A stretch of DNA of 64,000 nucleotides from Oscarella lobularis (lineage: Eukaryota > Porifera > Homoscleromorpha > Homosclerophorida > Oscarellidae), in NCBI RefSeq assembly GCF_947507565.1, contig NC_089185.1, positions 2,604,001 through 2,668,000 on the forward strand, read 5' to 3'. The notes beneath the pieces are model-generated. The model worked only from the letters and a program-made list of their open reading frames with translations. It was not told where the DNA came from and made no database searches. Both the position numbers and the translations under genes were made by a program. Below are positions 34,558 to 45,357 of the stretch, one piece after another (within the stretch, counting starts at the first letter, position 1; every line of letters starts with the position of its first letter).

Positions 34558-34803
34558 ACCGAAGACAGTCAACACGCGTTGCGAAAAAGCCGCTGTCAGG
34601 GTCACAAGGGCAGGATTCGACTCTCTGTGGACAGTCGTACTCAGACGCAGGTCGTGCATCGTCCGAAGACGATCGAGACGCGTTTCGCGGTCACCACGAA
34701 GTATGAGAGTGTGAGCATTTTCTTCTCTCGATCTCCAACGGACTTTTCATTTTTATGCTAGCGTTCTCTAAGTCACGAGAAGAAGAAGAGCCACGAAGTT
34801 TAG
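34558..34803 (+). CDS. Possible additional 3' exons of the cyclic-nucleotide-binding gene, or a small gene
   Basis: After a good acceptor (CCCTCCGCAG) the sequence from 34558 stays open as TEDSQHALRKSRCQGHKGRI onward and, after a putative intron, ends RSLSHEKKKSHEV at a TAG (34801-34803). The frame is compatible with splicing from the preceding gene if its last exon is cut at the GT after WEKYKSKT. The other frame over the same stretch is also open, so the coding status is not settled. Confidence 0.3.
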
Positions 34804-35109
34804 GCAGCCTATACGATTATGACGTCACTCTCCCTCTATCGTCTAAAGTGGCTGAAAGACGTCAAGCCTAGCCGTCTGCCTGTAGACAAGAAAAGCGAAG
34901 TGATTTCCAGGAAATATGGCAGAATCTTGACATCTGGGAGACATATAAAGAGACTGAAGTGGAACATTGAAATACACGCGGTTTTTATAGTATGCACGCA
35001 CGGAGAGTTTTCCCCTCTCCCTCCCCCTCACCCTCCCGATGAGACCTGTGAATGATGAACAGGTACGATCTCAAGACAGCGAAAAAGCTATTGCTGATTT
35101 TATCTTTTA

Positions 35110-35315
35110 GGAGACGGGGGGTCCTGAGCAAGACCCCGTCACCAAAAACTGCTCGCGCAAAAAGGGAGGGGATAGACGATTTATTCAATAAAAAGACAAA
35201 AATTGCACAGGGTGTCTCGTTTCGTTTGCGGGCAGTTTTTGATGACGGGGTCATGCCCAGGACCCCGTACGAGCAGTTTTTTTTTATGACGGGGTCATGC
35301 TCAGGACCCCAAAGT
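35110..35315. repeat. Fold-back (MITE-like) element with a partial third arm
   Basis: The left arm (about 35112-35162) contains GGTCCTGAGCAAGACCCCGT, then a block reading CAAAAACTGCTCGCGCAAA. The reverse complement recurs at about 35225-35263 (TTTGCGGGCAGTTTTTGATG, then GACGGGGTCATGCCCAGG and a final ACCCCGT). Arms are about 45 bp with a few differences. A third arm in the right-hand orientation lies at 35268-35312 (GAGCAG, T run, ATGACGGGGTCATGCTCAGG). Each arm also has its own GACGGGGTC/GACCCC hairpin. The open frame across 35052-35420 is produced by this repeat and is not a gene. Confidence 0.7.
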
Positions 35316-35419
35316 CCTAAAAGAAAACACGATAGTGCCAGAAAGAAGAACGTATGTAGTCCTGGCTTATCTTCAAGGTCGCCGGCTTCTCCTTCCAACG
35401 GCCAAGGCTATACATTCTA

Positions 35420-36555
35420 AGATTTGTACGTGTGCATATCTAGAATAAAAAAAAAAGTGACTCAATTGTGCATTATTTTCGTCATTTCTTTCAACCGACC
35501 TAGACAGATAAGAGATCACGAGGAAAATTTGGGCGATTCTCGCACGCGTTCAGGCTCAATACAAAACTTCGCGGTTAGACTTACTTCAAAAGCCCTAACT
35601 GTGCATTAGATCGGCGATTCAGTATCGGTTTCTAGAGCTCGCGCCAATTGCTGTCCAAGATGTTCAGCGTTGAAGTCCTTTGGCGAGACAGGTCCACAGT
35701 AGATACATATTTATGTCCTGACTCCTGAAACATATTTCTAGAGCGAATATAAAAAGACGTCATTCAACTCTACCTGGAAAATGATTAGAACTGCAAATTC
35801 CCTTCTGTATATCTGCTCTCACAGTCACTACGGCGGACACAACACTATCAGGGTTTCTTCTAGATAGACTAAGGTCCCCCGTTCCTAATTTCTGAAATAG
35901 AACGCAACTGGGGAGGATATTTTCGATGATGACTCCTTTTGTCAACATCATCGTCGTCTTAGACAGGAATCTTCTTCAACTAATTATTAAATTTATTAAT
36001 TAAATTAATTAATTAATTGCCAATAAATGACGATGAAATTATTTACCGCAGCTTCTTCATTCCGAACTAGTAGATAAAGTTAATAAGGAATTGATTCGTA
36101 GCTTCCCTCGTCGATAACCTTTGCGAGTCGTTCGTTTATCGTCGAAGTGAGGCCCCCTGTGGGGACGACGACGGTGCCGACGGCAAAGGCACTTGAGTTC
36201 GCGATAAAACGCGTTCGGGGGCTGCTAAGCCACTGGCACGATCTCGTCTATTCGATTATGACGGAAAAGGGCCTTCGCTGTTATAGTCTGGGGGCCCCGC
36301 GTTCGAGTTTCGTGGGGCGGTGGCGCTTCTTTTCGATCTGCTAGTTATCGTAGTCGCAACGTTTCACCCTCATTACATCCATGTCGCTTCAAGCAGAAAT
36401 CAAGCCATGATTCTGATTCTGCACGTGCCACGTGATCGTGCATCTTGTGGCCCGTACACGCGGCAAGATGCAATAAATTGACGAGTCTACTGTGGTCTTG
36501 GCAATTTTCTTTCTTGACGATGCGTCTACTTTTTTTCTTTCGGGTCCTTCATTTG
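35420..36555. other. Gene-poor DNA
   Basis: I cannot support a gene. An open stretch at 36147-36344 on the plus strand (VGTTTVPTAKALEFAIKRVR, then LLSHWHDLVYSIMTEKG) has a coding-like composition but no ATG or partner exons. An AATTAATTAATT run lies near 36000. Confidence 0.4.
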
Positions 36556-36665
36556 CAGGTCCTTTATTTGCTTGTGTGTAGTTGTCATCGAAAATGCATG
36601 TCCCCGTCAAATATTTTTCAACGGAGCTCAGGTGGGCTCCATCGTTCCAAATCTTGAAGCTTCTC
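36556..36665 (+). pseudogene. Truncated copy of the secreted beta-domain gene at 38.0 kb
   Basis: Blocks GTAGTTGTCATCGAAAATG, AAATATTTTTCAACGGAGCT and GACAATGCCTAGG match 38032-38200 (same order, internal deletion after CCCCGTCA). A short fragment of the second exon of that gene. Confidence 0.7.
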
Positions 36666-36790
36666 GCGCGGCGAACGACAATGCCTAGGAAAGTGCTCGT
36701 ATCCGCGCTTTTTATTCTCGTGACGTCACCGGACGTACCGTGGCGCTGAGAGTCCGTATAGTCCTGATCAAATTATTCCCCGAACAAATA

Positions 36791-36961
36791 ATGATGGCTC
36801 AGAGCCTTGATCAAAGCCGTCGACTCATCGTCTTTCTTTTCATCATCACGATGGTAGCTCTCAGTTCAACAATTTTCGGACAAGTCTGTACTGATGTTGA
36901 CATCAACTGCTTTTACGACAGGTTAGATCGACTGACTCGGGTTGATAGGCCAAGACACTAA
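36791..36961 (+). CDS. Signal-peptide exon of a secreted protein, orphan or truncated
   Basis: From the ATG at 36791 a 56-codon frame has a strong signal peptide (LIVFLFIITMVALSSTIFGQ) followed by VCTDVDINCFYD, resembling the LCNRDDVNSCLFG segment of the gene at 37.7 kb. A donor after FYDR (GTTAGA) is possible, but its phase does not match the 37.7-kb exon. Probably the first exon of a truncated paralogue. Confidence 0.35.
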   Translation: MMAQSLDQSRRLIVFLFIITMVALSSTIFGQVCTDVDINCFYDRLDRLTRVDRPRH

Positions 36962-37096
36962 TAGGAGCCATACGAAACGCAGGTCCGCCCGTGGCGATAA
37001 GACGGTCTACTACTTGCAAGCGGGGGGAAGCGGAAGGCAATCTCACCTAAGCCTTATTCAAATGTATTGGGGAACACCGTTGTTATCATCGGGGGG

Positions 37097-37603
37097 CTAA
37101 TTCGATTTTCTAAGAGGACATCTATCGTGCCCTCTGTTGTTAAAAATGGTCGCCATTTTTTCTAGCGGACGTAGCAATGACGCTGGCATTATCGACGCCG
37201 CTGAGTGTACTAGCCTACCGCCCTCGCCATCATCAAACCAGTACGCGTTATAATAATAATAGTATCGGAAACACATCCCTAGCAAAATAACTGAACCTGT
37301 CGCCGCGGCGGGGATTTCTAGAAGCCTCTTTGTCGCGACGAATGTCACTCGGCTCAAAGTGATGTACGCTGCAAACGTTTACAGTAGCGAATGACTGACT
37401 TACCGTGATTCCAGCTGTGATGAGGGGCGGATAACGAAGGAAATTTCTGGACCGTCTAAAGCGATAGAAACTCTGTAAGCCGTACGTCGATTGTTCCTCT
37501 CAGGCGTCTTACTGCCCTCTTTGTGTAGAACCGAAAATCTTATAATGCCGTCAAGTTGCGATTGCATCAAGCGAACTGCCGCTGCGTGGAGTCTGGGAGC
37601 CAT
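37097..37603 (-). CDS. Unidentified minus-strand gene, copy 1
   Basis: Two open segments fit as exons: 37400-37603 starting MAPRLHAAAVRL, and about 37097-37370 containing LSRVTFVATKRLLEIP, YYYYYNAYWFDDGEGG and a stop at 37097. The exon junction is not certain. A related copy lies at 39.9-40.5 kb. I do not recognise the family. The conserved YITL.RVTF.TKRL segment in both copies argues that it was once coding. Confidence 0.4.
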
Positions 37604-37701
37604 TATTCCCTCGGAATATGCCTACAAATGCGGCGCAGATCAACACGAAGACGTGGTTGTGGCATATGGAGAGTAGTCGTATTTTTTTCATGCGGCGGCA
37701 G

Positions 37702-38279
37702 GACTGTGCAATCGAGACGATGTCAATTCGTGCCTATTTGGCATTTGGCGAGTTGAAGTCCGCTGGACGTCCGACGACAATATTGATCTCGTCCTAATAC
37801 TGCCAGACGACCGTGAACCAGGAACATTTTTTTGTGAAAACAGGGAAGGAGTGTCGGCAAAAAAAACGTGTCCTGGTCCTTTCAGTTCGATCACTAATGG
37901 AAGGTGGGTTGCAACACTTGGACCTGACGATCAATCAGGAAGCGATGACGACGGCGGATTTGAATCAGCAACAAGTAAGCCATACCGGACTGCTTCTAGT
38001 TTTCTTAGACTCTTCTTCGTTTGCATGTTCGTAGTTGTCATCGAAAATGGGCCCCCGTCAGGATCCAATTTCTTGGTTTTCGTCAGGATATCTGCGCAGC
38101 CATTATTCGACGTTAACGCTACCGTAAAATATTTCCTCAACGGAGCTGAGGTGGGTTCCGTCGTTCTGAATCTCGATGCTCCAAGTGCTAATGACAATGC
38201 CTGGGGAAGTAGGGAAGTCCCACTTGACATTCTCGAAATGACTTTCAACACTGACCCTAGCACATTTTTACTAACGTGA
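37702..38279 (+). CDS. Secreted beta-sandwich-like protein, 5' end missing
   Basis: Two exons in frame: 37702-37974 and 38035-38279 (phase-1 intron of 60 nt, GTAAGC to TAG). The protein part reads LCNRDDVNSCLFGIWRVEVR, SDDNIDLVLILPDD, an acidic DDQSGSDDDGGFESAT, then IENGPPSGSNFLVFVRISAQ and a final FNTDPSTFLLT. The W-x-DLVL-x-P, acidic turn and GSNFLVFV pattern recall DUF2135-type or related extracellular beta domains known from bacteria and animals; this is a weak resemblance. No start codon or signal peptide joins in frame; the acceptor at 37701 implies a missing first exon. Copies of parts occur at 36.6 and 36.8 kb. Confidence 0.5.
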
Positions 38280-38293
38280 TGGTTCGTCTTTCA

Positions 38294-38337
<44 letters not shown>
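38294..38337. repeat. (GTCT)11 microsatellite
   Basis: Eleven perfect GTCT units just after the stop of the secreted protein gene. A shorter run of the same motif is at about 38456-38472, and the complementary ACAG motif occurs near 27.38 kb. Confidence 0.95.
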
Positions 38338-39412
38338 TTTATTTAACGAAAACCAAGCCTTACATACTGAACGAAAGATAAAGTCGCAAGTGAACGTCAG
38401 GGGTAAACAACAAAGAAGGAAGGGGAGTCAAAGTATAAGGACAAGCTGAAAGCTACTGTCTGTCTGTCTGTCGGTTTTTGGGTGTTCACACGTATGTCAA
38501 ATCTACAAATAGCGGTTGGAGGCTGAAATTGTGATGGTTAAATAAATAAGGAGACGCAACATCGTCGAAGCCACCTTTCAAGTCCCGCCGCGCATATTCG
38601 CACTGGCTATCTGCAAGCTATAGAAAAAAGAGATGCTGCTACACTTAGTTCTCTCATGCTCTGGGGGGGGGTAGACTCCGACGTAAAATGTCAAAAAGTT
38701 TATTTTTCCTAGCTTGCGTGGAGTTGCAGCTGGTCGAATCAGACGTCTCGTTATAGGCTTATCCCTTGGTACTGTCTATCGCCGCAAGGTTATCGCCGCT
38801 CATTAGCAAAGAATTTACCGCAATAGAGTCAGTTAGCATTATGAGAAAACTAAATGAGACCGTCGGAAAGTTTGTTTTTCCTAACCTGCGCAAGCCGGGA
38901 GGCAGGGTTGCATGCAGCTGGTCGAATCAAAACGTCTCGTTAGACGGCTTCTGATCGGAAACTAGCTAAAGAAAGCCTAGTTCCGAGCGAAGCGTTGTCT
39001 ACATGCACCTTCGATTGATCCTGGCCGTACTTACGACATTCAGCTAGGCATCGTCGCAGCCGGCCCCATGGCCTGATCTGATCCTGCAGCATGACACCAA
39101 AAGATGCGGTGCGATCTTCCATGCGCGGAAACAGCGGTTGCGACTGCGGCTGGTGCTGACGAAAGATCTAGACTAACTTTGCCATTCCAGGAGGGTCAGC
39201 TAAACGGTTCAGGATGCATGTATACTCAAGAGTTCCGCTAATCTTATCCTAAGTTAGTTTATTTCACGATGACTGAAGCTTCCAAGCTGCGGACGATCCT
39301 TATCTTGTGCCTAAGGCATAGAAAACACATTGCATGAACGCATAAAGGAGCAGCTCTTCCACGGAGTCGATCAGTCGACGCAGACAACTTGAAGACACCG
39401 TTTCCTACAAAA
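38338..39412. other. Gene-poor DNA
   Basis: No supported gene. Two related stretches occur here: GTTTATTTTTCCTAGCTTGCG at about 38698 and GTTTGTTTTTCCTAACCTGCG at about 38869, each followed by GCAGCTGGTCGAATCA and ACGTCTCGTTA. This is a roughly 170-bp imperfect tandem duplication. Confidence 0.5.
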
Positions 39413-39895
39413 ATGCTTCGCTTCTTCGTGGCTGTCGCTTTGTTCTCCGCTGCATTGGGTTTCAGCACCGGCGGAACTTCGCTGGTACGTTTATATCCGG
39501 AAAATAAAGACGCGTTCTCAGGCCTCTTTGCGTTCACGTAGAACAAGACTCTCGATGCTGAGGCCTCGTACGCGTTTTCACACATCTCCTGCAATGTAAA
39601 CAGCAAAGGGGGAATGATCTCTTGCAGTTGGGGAAACAACGGACAACCTACAATCACGAGGGAAAAAGCCGGAGTCTATGACGTTGCATTTTCAAACGCC
39701 TTCGCTTTTGCTCCTGGAGTCAGTGTCACCGAAGTATATCCGCAGAGTTTCTCTCAGGAAGGGTGGACGATTGACAACGCCGTTATCACAGCCATCAGCA
39801 CGACAAAATTTCGCTACATAACAGGCAGTGGAAGCTACAAAACACCTTCGGATCGGGCGGCAAGTTTCATCGTCGCGGGAGTGATCAACGCCTAG
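39413..39895 (+). CDS. Small secreted protein
   Basis: Two exons, 39413-39484 and 39542-39895 (phase 0, 57-nt intron), give 141 aa. The signal peptide is MLRFFVAVALFSAALGFS. The mature part looks all-beta: YAFSHISCNVNSKGGMISCS with two cysteines likely paired, then VYDVAFSNAFAFAPGVSVTE and a DRAASFIVAGVINA end. I do not recognise the family; the VYDV-x-F-x-NAF and SFIVAGV strands recall trimeric fibre or lectin-like heads, which is speculation. Complete and intact. Confidence 0.7.
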
Positions 39896-39929
39896 CTAAA
39901 CGGCCCAACGTGAAGTCGTGAACATTCAA

Positions 39930-40461
39930 AATGCACGTCCACCTTTGTTCTTCGTGAATGCTCTATGTTGTCTTGTCTTATTTGTCGTGAGGTGAAACGA
40001 CGTGCGTGCTCGTGTACTGCAATTGAAAAGGGTTCGAAAACCGAGTCGCTGCTTGCGCGGCAACGCTGTTTGGAAGGAATTTCGGGGACCCTGGAATTTC
40101 GGGGACCCTTCGAGGACCGGCACCCCCATCATTCCACCAGTACGCGTAATAGTAGTACTTTAGCCAAATAACCGTCGCCGGCTCATTTCTACGAGCCTCT
40201 TTGTCGGGACGAATGTCACTCGTTTTAGAGTGATGTATATCGGTATTTTGCGATGATTTTACTACATCTTACTGTGATGGCAGCTGTGATGAAACTAATG
40301 AGAACAATTTTGAGACCTTCTGAAGCGCTAGAAGCTCTGTAACGCCGTGGAAGTGAGCCGTAAGTCGTCCCTCCTTCTCCTATTGCCGCTTTCCCGATGA
40401 TCTTATAGCTCTTCGAAGCTGCTATCAAGCGGACTGCCGCAGCGTGTAGTCTGGGAGCCAT
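39930..40461 (-). pseudogene. Unidentified minus-strand gene, copy 2
   Basis: A second copy of the 37.1-37.6 kb unit. It starts MAPRLHAAAVRLI at 40461, then YITLKRVTFVPTKRL. Past the Y run the frame differs from copy 1, with an in-frame stop (TTTGGCTAA), so the second exon is broken. Confidence 0.45.
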
Positions 40462-40552
40462 TTATTTCTTCAGGATGCACGCATTCTATGCTTCGATCCG
40501 CCGTCCGCCATTTTTTCTACGCGAGCATGCGTAATAGAGTTTAGCCAGAAAA

Positions 40553-41072
40553 ATGGTAGGACTTTGGCCTTCGAAGGCTCTTTCATCCACTATCGCGCTC
40601 GATGTGCTTTTTTCTGCAGCTTTTCTACTCCTTCTTCAAATCGCTCGTGGGAAAGGAAGTCACGATAGAGCTGAAAAACGATCTCTCGTAAGTACGGCCG
40701 CGTTTACGAGCGATTGCGACTCTTCCGTCTCTTCCCTAACAGCATCAGTGGGACTCTACACTCAGTCGATCAGGTTCACGCTTCCAGCGAGCAGCAGAAA
40801 CCAATTGACATAAGACTTCTATCCACTCTAGTTTCTCAATATCAAACTAACCGACATCAGTGTACCGGACCCAGAGAAGTACCCTCACATGGTTAATCGG
40901 CGCCTTCGTGATCTATTCTACTAAACCGATTGCTTTCTTTGCTTAGCTGTCTGTAAAGAACTGTTTCATTAGGGGGTCCGTAGTGCGTTACGTTCAGTTG
41001 CCCGCTGACGAAGTTGACGTCACTTTGCTGCAGGACGCGTCTCGAAAGGAAGCCATGCAGAACAAGCAGTAA
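40553..41072 (+). CDS. LSM2: U6 snRNA-associated Sm-like protein LSm2
   Basis: Five exons: 40553-40555, 40620-40687, 40743-40773, 40832-40891, 40947-41072, giving 95 aa, the usual LSm2 length. LSm2 is part of the LSm2-8 ring on the U6 snRNA 3' end and of the LSm1-7 decay ring. After the initiator Met the protein reads LFYSFFKSLVGKEVTIELKN, then the Sm1 motif ISGTLHSVDQ, FLNIKLTDISVPDPEKYPHM, and the Sm2 motif CFIRGSVVRYVQLP. Exon 1 contributes only the ATG, directly followed by the donor GTAGGA. Every junction keeps frame. Confidence 0.95.
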
Positions 41073-41323
41073 TAAGGCAATCTGACATTTCGTAGAATTG
41101 AATTGTTAATTATACATCCCTGACCTTGAAAGTATTGACATAGAGTCAAAGATCAAGTCTCATCTAAGCAGTCATCTGTTGTATGAGACCAACGCGGTCT
41201 TACCTATAGCTTTCGCAGCGCGACGTCCCTCCATACTACTAGTTTTTCATTTATTGACTAGAATAAATGCAAGAGAAATGATGCAACGACAGAGAAAGGG
41301 GAACGCCACCAAACGCCAAGTCT

Positions 41324-44300
41324 CTAAATTCTGTTATACGCCTTTCGTCTTCTGTGCTTTCTAACAGCCACGATGAGCAGAATAATAGCAATTATTCCAA
41401 TAACTGTAGCTCCAACGGCTCCCAAGGCAATCCACGTCGTTACGTCGCGAGACGTCGAACGAGCCTCCGGTCCCAATGTCGGAACACGGGACGTCGTTCC
41501 ATTCGACGAAACAATCTCAGTCCGCCTTGGCGGACATTCCAAATTAGCACACGGAAGAAACGTACCAGCCAACTGAATATGAATCTCTCTCACCAGACTC
41601 GTATTAACCCCACTGTTATACGCCTTCGGTATCCCAATAACCCACGGCCCAATGGGACTCAAAGCGACATACTCATTCTGAGTCGCTAAACCGGAGTCTC
41701 CCTCAAAGAACACTTCCGGTATCGACACAGCCGAATTGACTCCATAATCGTCCTTATTATAATCAAACAGCATCGTTCTGGCGCCGTGCGTAAACGTCCA
41801 TATCTTCCCTCGTTGATCGTAGACGAGCGAACTTCCGTATCGCTTCAACCAGACGCGAACTCGATTCGACGTACTTCGAATGCCCGGCAGCCACACGCGA
41901 ACGTCCGTCATGCGAACGTGCGTCAGCGGCGCGAGTTCCTTTTCGGCGCCCGATATCGTGAACGACATTTCGTGGGCGGCGTCCAAGCGAGCGAAGTCGT
42001 CGACGAGTTCGTTTCTATTGAGTACTATTGTATTTGTCATTGGGGCGAGATCTTTGTTGAATTCTTGGACTTTTGTGCCCAATTGGGACATGCGGTCGAG
42101 CATTTCGATTCGATTGTTCGCCATCCACGCTTCGATCATTGCCATGCGACTGTCGTCGTAGGCGAACGGTCGAGACTCGAGGAACTGAAAATTGTACGCT
42201 TCCTGCATCTTCTTCATTTCGTTGACGATCGCGTCTTTTAGATTGACGTACACTTCGCCGATGGCGAGCGCGTAGGTTACCGTGAACGGATTATAGTTCT
42301 CGACCATTTGACCTTGTAATCGCGATTTCATTCCTTCGTACTTGCTTATGTCCGATTCGAGTTTCGCTATCTGTATGACGATGGAGTCGTGTTGCATTAT
42401 TTTATCGTTGACAGCCCTAAAATCACAAAAGGTACATTAATTAATGGTGTTGTCACGTGACACGCTTCCATAACTAAAGCTTCGATTAAAGAATAGCCTT
42501 CTAATTATTTATACTGCGTTGTAGACTAGATTGACCTACTGCACGTCTTTTCCAAATATTTTATGATGCTTACCTAGAGCTGTTCAGATAGGCTGTGAAC
42601 GCAGCTTTGGCCTCGACGCATTCAGGCAAAAACAACCATTTTCCAATCATCTGTATATTGAATTTAATGCCATTGCTGTAGGGCAAATGACGGCAACGCA
42701 TACCTCGTTAAATTTTTGGCCATCAACCAGCATCTTCGCGCTGTTCTCCTGTCCAGATTTGTCGACCAGCCCCTTGATTTTATCGAACTGCTCCTTGACG
42801 CTGTTCACGTCCGTTTCTATAGCGTCTTTGGCTTTGTTAAATTGATACGTAACGTTTTTCACTATAGTCCCGATTTCTTCCAAGTCTTTCCAAAAGCCGC
42901 CTTGAATGCTTTTAGCCGCTTCGAGTGCTCCAATAACGTCTTTAATTCCAAGTGCGAGCGTCCCAAACCCTTTATAATAAAAAAGACACTTGAATCTACC
43001 GTTGCGTGACAAACACCAAAATTTACCTGTATAGATTGAGCCAAATATTTCAATGCCCGCTCTAATGATCGTTATCAGTTCCTTGAAACTAAAAGCGGAT
43101 TCCTTGTGAACAGTGTAATGTTCAATAGCATCCTTGCACAGCTGCGTGGCGGAATCCGATCGATACTGAGCGCGAGCCTGGGCCGCTTCTAGCTCCGTGA
43201 GCTCCTCCGTTATATCGACAAGAGTAGCGCTCGCATCCGTTTTCTTGCGACTGCACAAGCCCACGAGATACTGAGCGTGTTGGAGACTGTTTTCCACGAT
43301 AGCTGCGCGTTTCTCTTCGGCCGTCGCCTTGTTGAAGAAGTCGTTGTAGTCGGCTTCGACGTCTTTGGCGTACGGAACGACGTCCTTTTCCAAGTGCTCG
43401 AATATGCTCTCGTACGAATTCAGAGGAACGTTATTCGGAAGGTGACCCCAGAAATCGTAGCCTACAGAAAACGAAGATACTAACAAGGGCTATTGATACC
43501 CGTGCAATTACCGTGGGCTATTTGAGCCAGATACGTTGTAGCCAGTTTACGGTATCCTATGCATTCGTTGTCCGTGCGATTTCGCGTAATATCGATAACC
43601 CACATATATACATCTCTCGCCGCCCCGAAACGACCGCCTTTATACATCGCATTGCCTTCCCTCATAGCTAACTGTATCATCGTAACCGGAGTACTTTTCC
43701 CCACGCCGCCAACTATGACTCGATCGGCGCCTTCTCGACCCGCACTCGCCGGCGCAGCGGGCGCTCCCTTCTGCCCCTCGGCTCCTCGTGGTCCGTCAGG
43801 CCCCAAACTACCATGACAACGCCAGTGATGATCGTACCAATGTCCGGCATTGTAGCACCCAGTGGGAGACCCAGCACCCCCATAGCCACCCATACCAGGA
43901 TCACCCGGTAGCGCTTGAGCGCCCGACGCGCCCGCGCCACTCAACATAGTCACTCGATCGAGAACATCGGCTCGATCGGCCCAAACGGGCAGGTGAACGG
44001 TAACAACGCCACCATTACCACCGTTTCCCGATACGCCAGCATTGCCGCCATTTCCTCCCGGACCTCCCTTCAGCCCTTGAGTCGATCGTCCGTGGCAACA
44101 AGCGTCGCGATCCGAATTGGGCTGCCCGTCGACACCGATATGCCCTGTCCCACCTTGTTGCCCTACACCACCTCGACCGCCATTCGCTTTCAGTATCAAC
44201 TTTCCGCCGACGAGACGCGACATCGTCAAGTCGATCGTTCCCCCGTCGCCGCCCGGACCGCCGTTGGCGCCGCTGGCGCCCGCCGCGCCGGGCGTCTCGC

Positions 44301-44754
44301 CGGGAGACGCCGGAGTGCCGGCGAAGTCCGGCGTCCCGATCGACTGGTACGAAGTGTCCAACGTGGCGACGTCGTCGACGATCGTCAAATTGACGGCGTT
44401 GATCGTCACTGAACGGGCTTTCCATTTCACTGTTCCTTTGACGACGACGTTGATTGCGTCGACTTGGAGATCTTTGCACGGGTCGTAGTTGAGGGTGTCG
44501 TCTTCGGCGTCGAGGATGACTGAATTGGCGAGGATGTAGATGCTCGAGCTTGTGACGTGTTTGAAGTAGCCTTCTGTGACTATTTCGTCGTCTGTCGGTT
44601 TGTTTGTGTCCGTGCTGCATGAGGGATCAGGAAATTTAACTGTTACTGGGTAGAGAGGAAAAAAGTCGTAAGTGCGTATACTATAATCGAAGCAGCTCCT
44701 CTTACGAGAAATTTTGACTAGGAGAAGGAAAGTGGACGCTTGCAGCCAACCCAT
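41324..44754 (-). CDS. Large type I membrane protein with glycine-rich collagen-like region
   Basis: Six exons: 44706-44754, 43512-44645, 43027-43461, 42704-42969, 42574-42650, 41324-42416 (all junctions keep frame; the first intron, 60 nt, is also open, so retention would not break the frame). About 1017 aa. The signal peptide is MGWLQASTFLLLVK. Then a strand-rich part, and a G-rich region of about 200 residues with short GAxG and GGxGG runs rather than strict Gly-X-Y (GPGGDGG, GPDGPRGAEGQKGAP). Then a long helical region with predicted coiled coil, a beta domain (VRMTDVRVWLPGI, GKIWTFTHGAR), and a C-terminal TM (WIALGAVGATVIGIIAIILL) with a short basic tail. No family recognised. Probably a cell-surface or matrix-contact protein (inference). 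Confidence 0.75.
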
Positions 44755-45357
44755 TGTTGTGTGTTGGGGGAGTGATGAGTTCTGAATGACGTAATGAACA
44801 AATCATGCTTTCGATATGGGGCAACGCGTTTCTCTTTCTCTTTCTATAGAAACTGAAACTGCAGCTAGCAGTGTTCACCGCCGAGTGACAGATGCATGCA
44901 CCCAGGAAACGAATTCGTGCCTCGTTCGACTTCGGGAGAAACTGCGAGGCCCCTAATTAGGCATTGTTGGCAGCGTCACGCTTCTGAAAATTGTAACGAG
45001 TGAGGGTTTCGACGCTAGATCCTCTTGCGATCTTCCAGCGCGATCCTCTACGTCCTCTAGCTAGTTGGCGCATGCTCATTGTGCACCACTCCAGAAATAT
45101 CTCTAGGCCGAATGAGGACGAGTTCTTTCTCATAGTCGACTTCGTAGGAAGGCTACTGGAAGCATATAATCGATAAATGACGATTATCATGCATGGCTCC
45201 TGTTGTATGCCCCTGATCTTTTATTCGAAGCTGCTAGCACAAACTGACTCGATTCTACTGTATAAACCCTTCAAGTAGCTGAAACATACCTATAGTATGT
45301 TTCTTCTTTTTAGTAGTTTGGGATCATGATAGGCGACCACGCATAGTTCTACGTTAT
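44755..45357. other. No recognisable gene
   Basis: The 5' flank of the glycine-rich gene meets the 3' flank of the next receptor gene. A minus-strand frame at 44957-45190 has no recognisable domain and I do not call it. Confidence 0.5.

Noticed and set aside
35052-35420. A 122-codon open frame on the plus strand
   Set aside because: It coincides with the fold-back repeat arms; its composition follows from the repeat, with no partner exons.
38294-38337. The GTCT run as a CRISPR-like or regulatory array
   Set aside because: It is a simple perfect tetranucleotide microsatellite with no spacers.
44957-45190. A 77-codon minus-strand frame between the glycine-rich gene and a receptor gene
   Set aside because: No domain, signal or paralogue; short enough to be chance.
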